Shown here one piece after another: positions 26,885 to 35,206 of a stretch of 64,000 nucleotides of DNA. The stretch is taken from contig NZ_CP013070.1 in assembly GCF_000264945.2 (NCBI RefSeq), forward strand, positions 3,038,001 through 3,102,000. The letters run 5' to 3'. Source of the stretch: Sphingobium indicum B90A. Its GTDB lineage: Bacteria > Pseudomonadota > Alphaproteobacteria > Sphingomonadales > Sphingomonadaceae. The notes beneath the pieces were generated by a model. That model had not been told where the DNA came from. It did no database searches and worked only from the letters and a program-made list of their open reading frames with translations. The position numbers and the translations under genes were made by a program. Each line of letters begins with the position of its first letter. Position 1 is the stretch's first letter.

Positions 26885-28744
26885 TTATAGCCCCGCTGCG
26901 GTGGCGGTCCAGTAGGTAAGGCCGGCCGCGGCATAGGCCAGCGCGAACAGATAGCCGATCATGAACAGCGGCCACTTCCACCCGTTGGTCTCGCGCCGCG
27001 TCACCGCGATGGTGGAGATGCACTGCGGCGCGAAGACGAACCAGGCGAGGAAGGCGAGCGCCGTGGGCAGCGGCCAATTGTCCTTCAGCCGGTCGCCCAG
27101 GCTGCGCTCCAGCCTCGCTTCATCCTCGTCGGCGTCGAGCGAATAGACGGTGGCGAGCGCGGATACCGCCACTTCGCGCGCCGCCATGGCGGGGATCAGC
27201 GCGAGCGAGATGTCGCGGTTGAAGCCGATCGGGGCCAGCACCAGGTTGAGGCCGTTGGCGACGCGGCCCGCGATGGAATAGTTGACCTGGCTGACCGCGC
27301 CATCCTCCGGCGCCTTGGGGAAGCTGAGCAGCACCCAGAGGATCACGGTCGAGGTGAAGATGATCGTGCCTGCGCGCTTGAGGAAGATCACCGCCCGCTG
27401 CCACAGGCCCAGCACTATGTCCTGCGGGCGCGGCCACTGATATTTCGGCATCTCCATCAGGAAACCGCCGCTCGCGCCCCTGGTGACGGTGCGGCGCAGG
27501 ACCAGCGCCGCCAGCATCGCGCCGACGATGCCGGATATATAGAGGCAGAAGAGGACCAGCCCCTGAAGGCCGATGCCGAGCGCGACCGTGCGCGCCGGGA
27601 TGAAGGCGCCGATGATCACGGCATAGACCGGCAGCCGGGCGGAGCAGGTCATCAGCGGCGCGATCAATATGGTGGTCAGCCGGTCCTTCGGGTCCGCGAT
27701 GGTGCGCGTCGCCATGATCCCCGGCACCGCGCAGGCGAAGGAGGACAGCAGCGGGATGAAGGCCCGCCCCGACAGGCCCACCCGCGCCATCAGCCCGTCC
27801 ATCAGGAAGGCGGCGCGGACCATATAGCCGGTCGCCTCCAGCATCAGGATGAAGAAGAAGAGGATCAGGATCTGCGGCAGGAACACGATGACCGAGCCGA
27901 CGCCGTTCAGCACTCCGTCGACCAGGAAGGATCGCAGCAGTCCATCGGGCAGCGCGGCCGTCACGGCGTCGCCGGCGCTGGCGACAAAGCCCTCGATCAT
28001 GGCGATGGGCGCTTCGGACCAGGCATAGACCGCCTGGAACATGATGAAGAGAAGCGCGAGCAGCAGGACCAGCCCCGCGACGGGATGCAGCGCCACCCGG
28101 TCGACAGCCGCGGTCAGGCGGCGGGACGGGGTTTCGCGCACGACGGCGGCGCGGGCGATGCGGCGCGCCTCCCGGCGCAATCCTTCGAAATCGCTCTGTT
28201 CGCCTGGAGCGCGGGCCTTGCCGGCGCTGCCGTCCAGCATGGTTTCCAGCTCGCCGCGCAGATGATCCAGGCCGCGCTTGCGCACCGCCACGGTGGAGAT
28301 CACCGGCACGCCCAGTTCGCGGGACAGGATATGGGCGTCCAGTTCCAGCCCGTCGCGGGTGGCGAGGTCGACCATGTTGAGCGCGACGACGGTCGGCAGG
28401 CCCAGCGCGATCAGTTCCAGCGCGAAGCGGAGATGATTGTCGAGATTGGAGGCGTCGACCACCACGACCAGCGCGTCGGGCAGGCGCTCGCCCGCCTGCC
28501 TGCCCAATATGACGTCGCGCGTCACCTGCTCGTCGGGGCTGGTGGGGCTGAGGCTGTAGGTGCCGGGCAGGTCGACCAGTTCGATCGGGCGGCCGTCCGA
28601 GAGGGAAAAGCGGCCCGCCTTGCGCTCCACGGTGACGCCGGGATAATTGCCCAGCTTCTGCCGCGCCCCGGTCAGGGCGTTGAACAGGGCGCTCTTGCCG
28701 GCATTGGGATTGCCGACCAGCGCGATCAGCGGCAGGTTCGTCAC
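26885..28744 (-). CDS. feoB: ferrous iron transporter FeoB
   Basis: 619 residues, inner-membrane Fe2+ uptake. The N-terminal G domain shows GNPNAGKS (G1), LVDLPGTYSL (G3) and NMVD (G4), followed by a helical spacer and about eight helices with two Gate/nucleoside-recognition segments (FACAVPGIMATRTI and AAREVAVSALATVYS). The start GTG 28744 overlaps the feoA stop by four bases. It is shorter than E. coli FeoB (773 residues), and there is no separate feoC. Confidence 0.93.
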   Translation of the reverse strand: MTNLPLIALVGNPNAGKSALFNALTGARQKLGNYPGVTVERKAGRFSLSDGRPIELVDLPGTYSLSPTSPDEQVTRDVILGRQAGERLPDALVVVVDASNLDNHLRFALELIALGLPTVVALNMVDLATRDGLELDAHILSRELGVPVISTVAVRKRGLDHLRGELETMLDGSAGKARAPGEQSDFEGLRREARRIARAAVVRETPSRRLTAAVDRVALHPVAGLVLLLALLFIMFQAVYAWSEAPIAMIEGFVASAGDAVTAALPDGLLRSFLVDGVLNGVGSVIVFLPQILILFFFILMLEATGYMVRAAFLMDGLMARVGLSGRAFIPLLSSFACAVPGIMATRTIADPKDRLTTILIAPLMTCSARLPVYAVIIGAFIPARTVALGIGLQGLVLFCLYISGIVGAMLAALVLRRTVTRGASGGFLMEMPKYQWPRPQDIVLGLWQRAVIFLKRAGTIIFTSTVILWVLLSFPKAPEDGAVSQVNYSIAGRVANGLNLVLAPIGFNRDISLALIPAMAAREVAVSALATVYSLDADEDEARLERSLGDRLKDNWPLPTALAFLAWFVFAPQCISTIAVTRRETNGWKWPLFMIGYLFALAYAAAGLTYWTATAAGL

Positions 28745-29016
28745 AGGTCGCCGTCCGAAGGGCCGGTGCGGACGGTGATGGCGGCGGCATGGCTGCGGCG
28801 CATGGCAATGGTCATGCGGCCGACCTTGCAGGCTATGGGTCCGCGCCCCAGCAGCCCGCCATGGTGCAGCGCCTCGACGCTCGCGCCCTCGCACAGGCCG
28901 AATTCGCGCAGCCTTTGGCCGTCGGACGCGGACAGCGCGTTCCAGTCGATCAGGTCCACATAAGCGGGTTGGCGCAACGGCAGGTCGGTCAGGCGCAAGG
29001 GTAAGGCACTCGTCAT
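28741..29016 (-). CDS. feoA: ferrous iron transport protein A
   Basis: 91 residues forming an SH3-like beta-barrel that helps FeoB. LRLTDLPLRQPAYV, QRLREFGLCEGASVEALH and GRGPIACKVGRMTIAMRRSHAAAI match the family. It overlaps feoB by GTGA. AGAAG three bases before ATG serves as ribosome site, and a Fur-like box lies right upstream. Confidence 0.9.
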   Translation of the reverse strand: MTSALPLRLTDLPLRQPAYVDLIDWNALSASDGQRLREFGLCEGASVEALHHGGLLGRGPIACKVGRMTIAMRRSHAAAITVRTGPSDGDL

Positions 29017-29023
29017 CTACTTC

Positions 29024-29041
29024 TGCGAGTGACTATCAATA
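29024..29041 (-). promoter_or_regulatory. Fur-like box upstream of feoAB
   Basis: TGCGAGTGACTATCAATA matches an alphaproteobacterial Fur-type sequence (TGCAAATGATTATCATTT) at 13 of 18 positions. It ends 8 bases before the feoA start, where a bound repressor would block transcription under iron-rich conditions. Inferred from sequence likeness only. Confidence 0.5.
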
Positions 29042-29086
29042 CCGATTGGAAAAGGCCAGCGCGAATCGGCGCACCGGCGCCGCGGA

Positions 29087-29752
29087 TCATATGGCGGGGT
29101 AGCGCAGCCGTCCGATGAAGCGCGCGAAGCTCAGCCTCTCGCCCCCGCCAACGCCCTTCCACCGGGCCTTGGCGCGCTCGAACCGCATCACGCCTTCGAT
29201 CCGGCGGGCCAGGAAAGCGCGGGTCTCCGCCCAGTGATCGCTCTCGTCATCGACGAAAACCAGCAGGGTCGCGGCATAGACCCCCGCCAGCGTCAGCCGC
29301 TTGCTGTAATGATTGAGGTCCGTCGCCGCGTCGCCCGCGGCGCGCCACATGACGTCCGCCGCCCGCCAGCCGAGCCTGGCGGCCCGCGCCGCGTTGCGCG
29401 GCATGGCCATGACCGCCTGCGCCCGGCGCAGCGCCTCCCGATCCCGCGCCAGCAGGGTCAGGCGGGTTTCGACCAAGGCCGTTATGCGCTGGCGGATCGG
29501 CAGGGCGGCCAGCTTTTCCGGCGGCAGCGCGTCCAGCATCCGCGAATCGACGCTTGCGAACCAGGCGTCGATCATGTCCATCGCGCCGCCCGGAAAGGCG
29601 AGCGCGGCGATGTCGGCGTCGATGCCGCATTGTTCCGCCGCCATGGCCACGGCTTCCCCGCGCCACCCGTCGAAGGCGGCGTGGCGCGGCAGGATGGGCG
29701 CGAGCGCGGCGCGCACTTCGTCTAGCGTCATGTCTGGGTGCGTCGGGGTCAT
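29087..29752 (-). CDS. COQ9-family ubiquinone biosynthesis protein
   Basis: 221 residues, mostly alpha-helical. TetR-like helices at the start (LDEVRAALAPILPRHAAFDGW) and the C-terminal lipid-binding COQ9 domain with WRAAGDAATDLNHYSKR and LTLAGVYAATLLVFVDDE match bacterial COQ9, which supports the COQ7 hydroxylation step. The motif DLNHYSKR is strongly conserved in the family. No other ubi gene is nearby. Confidence 0.88.
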   Translation of the reverse strand: MTPTHPDMTLDEVRAALAPILPRHAAFDGWRGEAVAMAAEQCGIDADIAALAFPGGAMDMIDAWFASVDSRMLDALPPEKLAALPIRQRITALVETRLTLLARDREALRRAQAVMAMPRNAARAARLGWRAADVMWRAAGDAATDLNHYSKRLTLAGVYAATLLVFVDDESDHWAETRAFLARRIEGVMRFERAKARWKGVGGGERLSFARFIGRLRYPAI

Positions 29753-29934
29753 GATCCGCTATTACGCCCGGCCGGGCGGGCATACAAGCGCGGGCGGGAT
29801 TAGCGGGGATGTTTGCCGGCAAAGCAAAACTTGGCGACATGGCGCCGGGGCGGGGCTTGAAGCAGCCCCGCAGGCACCTTAGCTGGCGTGGGCAAGTTCC
29901 GTTGCAATCTGCAACTTTGAAGAGGGAATATTTC

Positions 29935-31017
29935 ATGGCCAATCTGTTCGAGCCGGTGCAGCTTGGGGCGATCCATGCCCCCAATCGCGTGCTGATGGCG
30001 CCGCTCACCCGCGCCCGCGCGACCCGCGACCATGTGCCGACGCCGATCATGGCGGACTATTATCGCCAGCGCGCTTCGGCGGGCCTCATCATCAGCGAGG
30101 GCATCGGCGTGTCGCGGCAGGGCCTGGGCTGGCCCTATGCGGCGGGCCTGTGGTCCGCCGAACAGGTCGAAGGCTGGAAGCCCGTGACGGCGGCGGTGCA
30201 TGAAGCGGGCGGACGGATCTTCGCCCAGCTTTGGCACATGGGGCGGCTGGTGCACAGCAGCATGACCGGCGAACAGCCAATATCCTCCAGCCCCGTCACC
30301 GCGCCCGGCCATGCGCACAGCTATGACGGCAACAAACCCTATGAGCAGCCGCGGGCGCTGGGCATCGAGGAGATTCCGGCCCTTGTCCAAACCTATGTGA
30401 CCGCCGCCCGCAATGCCATCGAGGCGGGGTTCGACGGCGTGCAGATCCACGGCGCCAATGGCTATCTGATCGACGAGTTCCTGCGCGACGGCGTCAACAG
30501 GCGCGAGGACGCCTATGGCGGTCCGCCGGAGAACCGCGTCCGCCTGTTGCGGGAGATCACGCAGGCCGTCGCCGACGCGATCGGCGCGGACCGCACGGCC
30601 GTCCGCCTGTCGCTGAACGGCGATTCGCAGGGCACCGACGACAGCGATCCCGCCAGCCTGTCGCTTGCTGTGGCGCAAGCGCTGGACCCGATCGGCCTCG
30701 CCTTCCTGGAGCTGCGCGAATTGCGGTCAGACGGCACGCGCGGCGCCAGCGACGTGCCGCGCCAATCGCCGCTTATCCGCCAGCATTATCGCGGGCCGCT
30801 GGTCCTCAACAGCGACTATGACGCGGCGCGCGCCCAGGCCGATCTGGACAGCGGGCTGGCGCAGGCGATCAGCTTCGGCCGACCCTTCATTTCCAATCCC
30901 GACCTGCCGGAACGGCTGTCGACCGGCGCGCCGCTCAATCCCCTGCGGCAGGAGACGCTCTATACGCAGGGCGCGGAAGGCTATGTCGATTATCCGGCGC
31001 TGGAAAAGGTTGCCTGA
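29935..31017 (+). CDS. alkene reductase, Old Yellow Enzyme family
   Basis: 360 residues from ATG 29935 after GAGGG. An FMN-dependent TIM barrel reducing activated C=C bonds with NAD(P)H. Motifs are NRVLMAPLTRARA at the start, QLWHMGRL, HGANGYLIDEF with His172, Asn175 and Tyr177 for substrate binding and protonation, AYGGPPENR, and the C-terminal SFGRPFISNPDL. The His/Asn pair fits the classical OYE group including NemA. Monocistronic and ended by a strong hairpin. Confidence 0.9.
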   Translation: MANLFEPVQLGAIHAPNRVLMAPLTRARATRDHVPTPIMADYYRQRASAGLIISEGIGVSRQGLGWPYAAGLWSAEQVEGWKPVTAAVHEAGGRIFAQLWHMGRLVHSSMTGEQPISSSPVTAPGHAHSYDGNKPYEQPRALGIEEIPALVQTYVTAARNAIEAGFDGVQIHGANGYLIDEFLRDGVNRREDAYGGPPENRVRLLREITQAVADAIGADRTAVRLSLNGDSQGTDDSDPASLSLAVAQALDPIGLAFLELRELRSDGTRGASDVPRQSPLIRQHYRGPLVLNSDYDAARAQADLDSGLAQAISFGRPFISNPDLPERLSTGAPLNPLRQETLYTQGAEGYVDYPALEKVA

Positions 31018-31022
31018 ACGAA

Positions 31023-31052
31023 AAAGGGGCCGCTCTATCGGGCGGCCCCTTT
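31023..31052. terminator. bidirectional terminator between the alkene reductase and ribH
   Basis: AAAGGGGCCGC and GCGGCCCCTTT form an 11-base-pair stem around 8 bases, flanked by an A-run on one side and T on the other. It separates convergent transcripts. Confidence 0.85.
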
Positions 31053-31071
31053 CCGGTTCGCGATCCTGCTG

Positions 31072-31494
31072 TCAGGCGCCGAATTTCTCGCGCAGGGCGA
31101 GCATGGCCATGGCCGCCTTGGCCGCTTCGCCGCCCTTGTCCTTTTCCTGCTTTTTCGCCCGGGTCAGCGCCTGGGCCTCGTTCTCCACCGTCAATATGCC
31201 GTTGCCGATGGGGATGCCGTCCATGCTGAGCGCCATCAGGCCCCGCGCGCTTTCGTTCGACACCACTTCGAAATGATAGGTTTCGCCGCGGATCACCACG
31301 CCGATGGCGATGAAGCCGTCATAGCGGCCGGTTTCCGCCGCCAGCGCCACCGCGCCGGGGATTTCCAGCGCGCCGGGAACCGTCACCACTTCATATTTAT
31401 GCCCCTCATCCTCCAGCGCGGCGACGGCGCCTTCGATCAGCAGGTCGTTGAGATGCTCGTAGAAGCGCGCTTCGACGATCAGGAATTTTGCCAT
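31072..31494 (-). CDS. ribH: 6,7-dimethyl-8-ribityllumazine synthase
   Basis: 140 residues, the step before riboflavin synthase. [15 protein letters not shown] opens the protein, [18 protein letters not shown] binds phosphate/substrate, [16 protein letters not shown] includes the catalytic His region, and [25 protein letters not shown] completes the site. Last gene of the ribD-ribE-ribB-ribH operon, 12 bases after ribB. Confidence 0.95.
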   Translation of the reverse strand: MAKFLIVEARFYEHLNDLLIEGAVAALEDEGHKYEVVTVPGALEIPGAVALAAETGRYDGFIAIGVVIRGETYHFEVVSNESARGLMALSMDGIPIGNGILTVENEAQALTRAKKQEKDKGGEAAKAAMAMLALREKFGA

Positions 31495-31506
31495 GGATAG
31501 GGTTCC

Positions 31507-32790
31507 TTAAAGCTCGATCGGCCGCTGCCCAACCACGGCCAGGTCATAGCCGTCAAGCGCGATCAGGCTGTGATGGGTGTTGCTGAGCAGGATCATGTCA
31601 TGAACGCCCAGTTCCGCCAGGATCTGCGCCCCCACGCCATAGTCGCGCAGTTCGTCCATGCCCGTATCGGGCTGGCCGGCATGGTGGCGCAGGCTGCGGC
31701 TGACGAAATCGCTCGGCACCGGAACGGTGAGCACGACGATGATCCCGGCGCCTTCGCGGGCGATGATGTCCATCGACCTGGCAAGCAGGCCGTTGCGCGG
31801 CCCGGTCGAACCATAGACGTCGTCCAGCAATGACAGTTGATGCATGCGGACCAGCGTGGGCTCGTCGGGCACGACATGGCCCTTTTGCAGCACGAGCTGC
31901 TCGGTCTGGGTCGCCTTGTTGTAGAAGCTGATCGCCTTCCAGTCGCCGCCCCACTGGCTGTTGAAGACGGTTTCGGCGCGGCGCTCCACCATATGGTCGT
32001 GGCGGCGGCGATAGGCGATGAGGTCGCGGATCGTGCCGATCTTCATCCTGTGCTTCTGCGCGAAGGGGATCAGGTCGTCCAGCCGCGCCATGGTGCCGTC
32101 GTCCTTCATCACCTCGCAGATGACGCCGGACGGGTTGAGCCCGGCCAGCCGGGCGACGTCCACCGCCGCCTCCGTATGGCCGGTGCGGACCAGCACGCCA
32201 CCGTCCTTCGCCACCAGCGGGAAGACATGGCCCGGCGTCACGATGTCGTCGCGCCCCTTCGACCCGTCGATGGCGACGGATATGGTGCGGGCGCGGTCGG
32301 CGGCGCTGATGCCGGTGGTGACGCCCTCGCGCGCCTCTATCGACACGGTGAAGGCGGTTTCGTGGCGGGTGCCGTTGTTGCGGCTCATCAGGCCCAGGCC
32401 CAGATGGTCGACCCGTTCCTTGCTGAGCGCGAGGCAGATGAGGCCGCGGCCATGGGTCGCCATGAAGTTGATCGCGTCGGGCGTCGCCATCTGCGCCGGG
32501 ATGACCAGGTCGCCCTCATTTTCCCGGTCTTCGTCGTCGACCAGGATGAACATGCGGCCGTTGCGCGCCTCGTTGATGATCTCTTCGGGGCTGGCGAGCG
32601 CGGTGCCGCCCTCGCGCCGGGCGAGATAGCCTTCCAGCTTGCCGAGCGTTTCGGCGGTGGGGTTCCAGTCCGCCTCGCCCAGCCTGCGCAGCGAATTGGC
32701 GTGAAGGCCCGCCGCGCGCGCCAGGCCGGATCGGGACATGCCGCCCTCCGTGACCAGCGAACGGACGGTATCGATAAGGGCTGACGACAT
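31507..32790 (-). CDS. ribB: 3,4-dihydroxy-2-butanone 4-phosphate synthase with N-terminal HTH and degenerate GTP cyclohydrolase II domain
   Basis: 427 residues in three parts. Residues about 1-60 form an XRE-like helix-turn-helix (SRSGLARAAGLHANSLRRL, then NPTAETLGKLEGYL). Residues about 66-275 are the synthase, with DDEDRENEGD (85-94) and RTGHTEA. The remainder resembles GTP cyclohydrolase II, but the zinc-binding three-Cys segment is replaced by LSLLDDVYGSTGPRNG, so this half is likely inactive (RibBX-type). ATG 32790 follows GGAAGGAG by 8 bases. A separate ribA is expected elsewhere. Three palindromic half-sites lie just upstream. Confidence 0.9.
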   Translation of the reverse strand: MSSALIDTVRSLVTEGGMSRSGLARAAGLHANSLRRLGEADWNPTAETLGKLEGYLARREGGTALASPEEIINEARNGRMFILVDDEDRENEGDLVIPAQMATPDAINFMATHGRGLICLALSKERVDHLGLGLMSRNNGTRHETAFTVSIEAREGVTTGISAADRARTISVAIDGSKGRDDIVTPGHVFPLVAKDGGVLVRTGHTEAAVDVARLAGLNPSGVICEVMKDDGTMARLDDLIPFAQKHRMKIGTIRDLIAYRRRHDHMVERRAETVFNSQWGGDWKAISFYNKATQTEQLVLQKGHVVPDEPTLVRMHQLSLLDDVYGSTGPRNGLLARSMDIIAREGAGIIVVLTVPVPSDFVSRSLRHHAGQPDTGMDELRDYGVGAQILAELGVHDMILLSNTHHSLIALDGYDLAVVGQRPIEL

Positions 32791-32825
32791 GCTAACGACT
32801 CCTTCCCCAGGACGGGTGGAGCGGC

Positions 32826-32867
32826 ATATCACATCAAGATGTGATTATGGCAAGCGATAATCACATT
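32826..32867 (-). promoter_or_regulatory. triple half-site operator candidate upstream of ribB
   Basis: Three copies of a half-site: ATATCACATC (32826-32835), its inverse GATGTGATTAT (32838-32848) and ATAATCACATT (32857-32867). The first pair makes the palindrome TCACATCAAGATGTGA; the second pair makes ATGTGATTAT with ATAATCACAT, spaced by 8. The right end overlaps the ribE stop. On the minus strand TTGCCA, 17 bases, GATATG could be a promoter within it. The HTH domain encoded just downstream is an obvious candidate binder (inference). Confidence 0.55.
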
Positions 32868-33475
32868 GAGGCTGCGCGAAGGCTCTGCATCCGGTCCAGA
32901 TAGCGCGCCAGCACGTCGATCTCCAGGTTGAAGGCGCGGCCGGGCGTCAAGCTGTCGAGCGTGGTCGCGGCGGCGGTATGCGGGATGATGTTGAGGCCGA
33001 AATGCACGGAGCCGTCCGCCTGGTCCTCGACCGTGTTGACGGTCAGCGAGATGCCGTCGACCGTGATCGATCCCTTGGCCGCCAGCGCGGGCGCCAGTGC
33101 GGCGGGCGCGGAGATGATGAGGCGTGTGGAATCGCCTTCATGCGCGGCGGACACCAGGGTGCCGATGCCGTCGACATGGCCGGTGACGATATGGCCGCCC
33201 AGTTCGTCGCCAACCTTCAATGCGCGCTCCAGATTGAGTCGGCCGCCCAATTCCCAGAGGCCCGGCGCGGTGCGGGCGACGGTTTCGGCCGACAGGTCGA
33301 CCGCGAACCAGTCCGCGCCCTTTTCCACCACCGTCAGGCAGGCGCCCGAACAGGCGATGGACGCGCCGATGGCGACCGTTTCCATGTCATAGGCGCAACC
33401 GATCACCAGGCGCAGGTCGCCGCGCTGTTCATGGGTGTGGATGGTGCCGATGTCGGTGATGATGCCGGTGAACAT
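32861..33475 (-). CDS. ribE: riboflavin synthase alpha chain
   Basis: 204 residues with two tandem lumazine-binding repeats: the first opens MFTGIITDIGTIHTHE, with GASIACSGACLTVVE and FAVDLSAETVART, the second has GGHIVTGHVDGIGTLV and KGSITVDGISLTVN. It converts two dimethylribityllumazines into riboflavin. It sits between a miniature repeat (upstream, toward ribD) and the palindromic operator candidate (downstream, toward ribB). Confidence 0.95.
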   Translation of the reverse strand: MFTGIITDIGTIHTHEQRGDLRLVIGCAYDMETVAIGASIACSGACLTVVEKGADWFAVDLSAETVARTAPGLWELGGRLNLERALKVGDELGGHIVTGHVDGIGTLVSAAHEGDSTRLIISAPAALAPALAAKGSITVDGISLTVNTVEDQADGSVHFGLNIIPHTAAATTLDSLTPGRAFNLEIDVLARYLDRMQSLRAASM

Positions 33476-33528
33476 GAAGAGCGCCTGTTATTTGTGGTGC
33501 CCCTGAAGGGCGATGCTTTCGGGGTGAT

Positions 33529-33634
33529 CTAGAGCGATTTCCAAGCGATCGGAACCGATCGCTGGTTAAGAAATCGCGGCAAACAAAGAATCTAGAGCGG
33601 CGATCTGATTCAATCAGATCGAAACCCGCTCTAG
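33529..33634 (-). repeat. TAGAGC-bounded miniature element inside the rib operon (copy 2)
   Basis: 106 bases between ribD and ribE, beginning CTAGAGCGATTTCC and ending GAAACCCGCTCTAG, so both ends read inward as CTAGAGCG. Inside are the palindromes AGCGATCGGAACCGATCGCT and GATCTGATTCAATCAGATC and a third CTAGAGCGG. TA at each end suggests IS630-type TA insertion. The ribD stop codon TAG (33633-33631) is part of this element. Copy 1 is at 24021-24118. Confidence 0.8.
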
Positions 33635-34620
33635 GCGTTCCGGCTGCGCAGGTAAACCTCCAGCCGATCATTGCCCAGCCGCCGTTCGTCGTCGAGCCGC
33701 CAGCGGCCATGCGCCCCGGCCAGATCGGTCAGGCCGATGTCGCCCACGCCCGCCAGCCCCGCGCCGATCAGGATCGGGGCGCGATAGAGCAGCAGCCGGT
33801 CGACCAGATCGGCGCGCAGGAAGGCGGCGGCGGCCTGCGCGCCGCCCTCCACCAGCAGATGGTCGACCTGCGGCAGGGCGGCGATGTCCTCCGGCGCGGC
33901 GATCACTTCCCAGCCGTCGGGCGCGTCGCCATGGCTGAGCAGCACGCGCCGGGGCGAGCGGTCCTCCAGCCCCGGCAGCCGCACGTCCAGCCGGGGCGCG
34001 TCGGCGCGCAGCGTGCCGCCGCCCACCAATATGGCGTCATGCCGCGCCCGCTCCATATGGGCATGGGCGCGGGCTTCGGGGCCGGTGATCCAGCGGCTGC
34101 TGCCGTCGGCCAGCGCGATCCGGCCGTCGAGCGACAGGCCGAGCTTCAGCGTCACCGCCGGGCGGCCCAGGGTCTGGCGCAGCACGAAACCGCGCATCGC
34201 GGCGGCGGCCTCCTCCTCCATCAGCCCCATGTCGACGGCGACGCCGTGCTGGCGCAGCCATGCGGCGCCCTGCCCGTCGGTGCGCGGATCGGGATCGCGC
34301 AGGGCGATCACCACCCGCCGCACCCCGGCGCGGGCCATCAGGTCGGCGCAGCGCGGGCCGCGCGGGGAAAGGTGGAAGCATGGCTCCAGCGTCACATAGG
34401 CGGTGGCGCCGCGGGCGCGGTCCAGCGCCTCGTCCAGCGCCTGCGCCTCCGCATGGGGGCGGCCGCCCCTCTGCGTCCAGCCGCGCCCGACGACATGGCC
34501 GTCCTTCACGATCAGGCAGCCGACATTGGGATTGGGCGTGGAAAGCCCCCGCCCGCGTTCCGAAAGGGCGATGGCGGCGGCCATGTAACGCCGGTCCTGC
34601 GCGGGATCGGCGGGGGCCAA
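33631..34620 (-). CDS. ribD: bifunctional diaminohydroxyphosphoribosylaminopyrimidine deaminase / reductase
   Basis: 329 residues. The deaminase half has the zinc site HAEAQAL and the PCFHLSPRGPRCADL region; the reductase half has RPAVTLKLGLSLDGRIA and LLVEGGAQAAAAFL. The likely start is TTG 34620, since the conserved DRRYMAAAIALSERGRG must be included; ATG 34584 would cut it. The stop TAG lies in the miniature element that follows. First enzyme gene of the rib operon; no FMN riboswitch is seen upstream. Confidence 0.93.
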   Translation of the reverse strand: MAPADPAQDRRYMAAAIALSERGRGLSTPNPNVGCLIVKDGHVVGRGWTQRGGRPHAEAQALDEALDRARGATAYVTLEPCFHLSPRGPRCADLMARAGVRRVVIALRDPDPRTDGQGAAWLRQHGVAVDMGLMEEEAAAAMRGFVLRQTLGRPAVTLKLGLSLDGRIALADGSSRWITGPEARAHAHMERARHDAILVGGGTLRADAPRLDVRLPGLEDRSPRRVLLSHGDAPDGWEVIAAPEDIAALPQVDHLLVEGGAQAAAAFLRADLVDRLLLYRAPILIGAGLAGVGDIGLTDLAGAHGRWRLDDERRLGNDRLEVYLRSRNA

Positions 34621-34655
34621 TATGGGTTCAGATCGGACGGTTTTGGATCGGGCGC

Positions 34656-35183
34656 TCAGGGCTGGGCCGCTCCGCTCTGGGTGGGGGCGGGGGCGGATTT
34701 TTCCGTGGCTTCAGCCTTGGCCAGACGCCGGTCGAGTTGCGCGTTGATCTGCTTCAGCGCTTCCTTGCGGCGGGCGGTGTTGCGCGCCTCGTCCTTCTTC
34801 CAGTCGATGCCGAAAATATCGGCCACGCCCTGCATTTCCCTCTGCCGCTTCTGGATCGCCGCCTCGCGCTTGGCGAGGTCGATCTTCTGCTGCAGGATGA
34901 TCGCCGCGTCGGTCCGGTTGGCGTCCCAGCTCTGCACATAGAAGATCTGGTTGCGGGTCGGCATGGTGTTGGTGTTCGCGTCGACGATGAAGGCCCAGAT
35001 GATGACCCAGGTGAACGCGACGGACAGGCCGAGCAGCGGCCATTTATGGGGCCGGTTCTCGCGAAAATAGCTCCACAGGTCGCTCATCGCGCTCTTGGGA
35101 GACACCGGACGGGGAAAGATCGCCATGCCGCCGATATAGGGGAAGGCGGGGCCGGATGCAAAAGCGCTGTCGCCTGCGGTCAT
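34656..35183 (-). CDS. single-pass membrane protein of unknown function
   Basis: 175 residues from ATG 35183. A polar N-terminus with SDLWSYFRENRPHKWPLLG precedes one transmembrane helix (LSVAFTWVIIWAFIV), then a periplasmic charged, probably coiled-coil part rich in Lys/Arg/Gln and a Pro/Ala/Gln tail. I do not recognise the family. It lies 23 bases after the TonB gene and 35 bases before ribD on the same strand, so all may be co-transcribed. Confidence 0.65.
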   Translation of the reverse strand: MTAGDSAFASGPAFPYIGGMAIFPRPVSPKSAMSDLWSYFRENRPHKWPLLGLSVAFTWVIIWAFIVDANTNTMPTRNQIFYVQSWDANRTDAAIILQQKIDLAKREAAIQKRQREMQGVADIFGIDWKKDEARNTARRKEALKQINAQLDRRLAKAEATEKSAPAPTQSGAAQP

Positions 35184-35206
35184 GTTCCGGCCCCTTTCCT
35201 TCGATT

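Noticed and set aside
34621..34700. FMN riboswitch before ribD
   Set aside because: The gap before ribD is only 35 bases and no conserved RFN helices are visible; none was seen before the TonB gene either.
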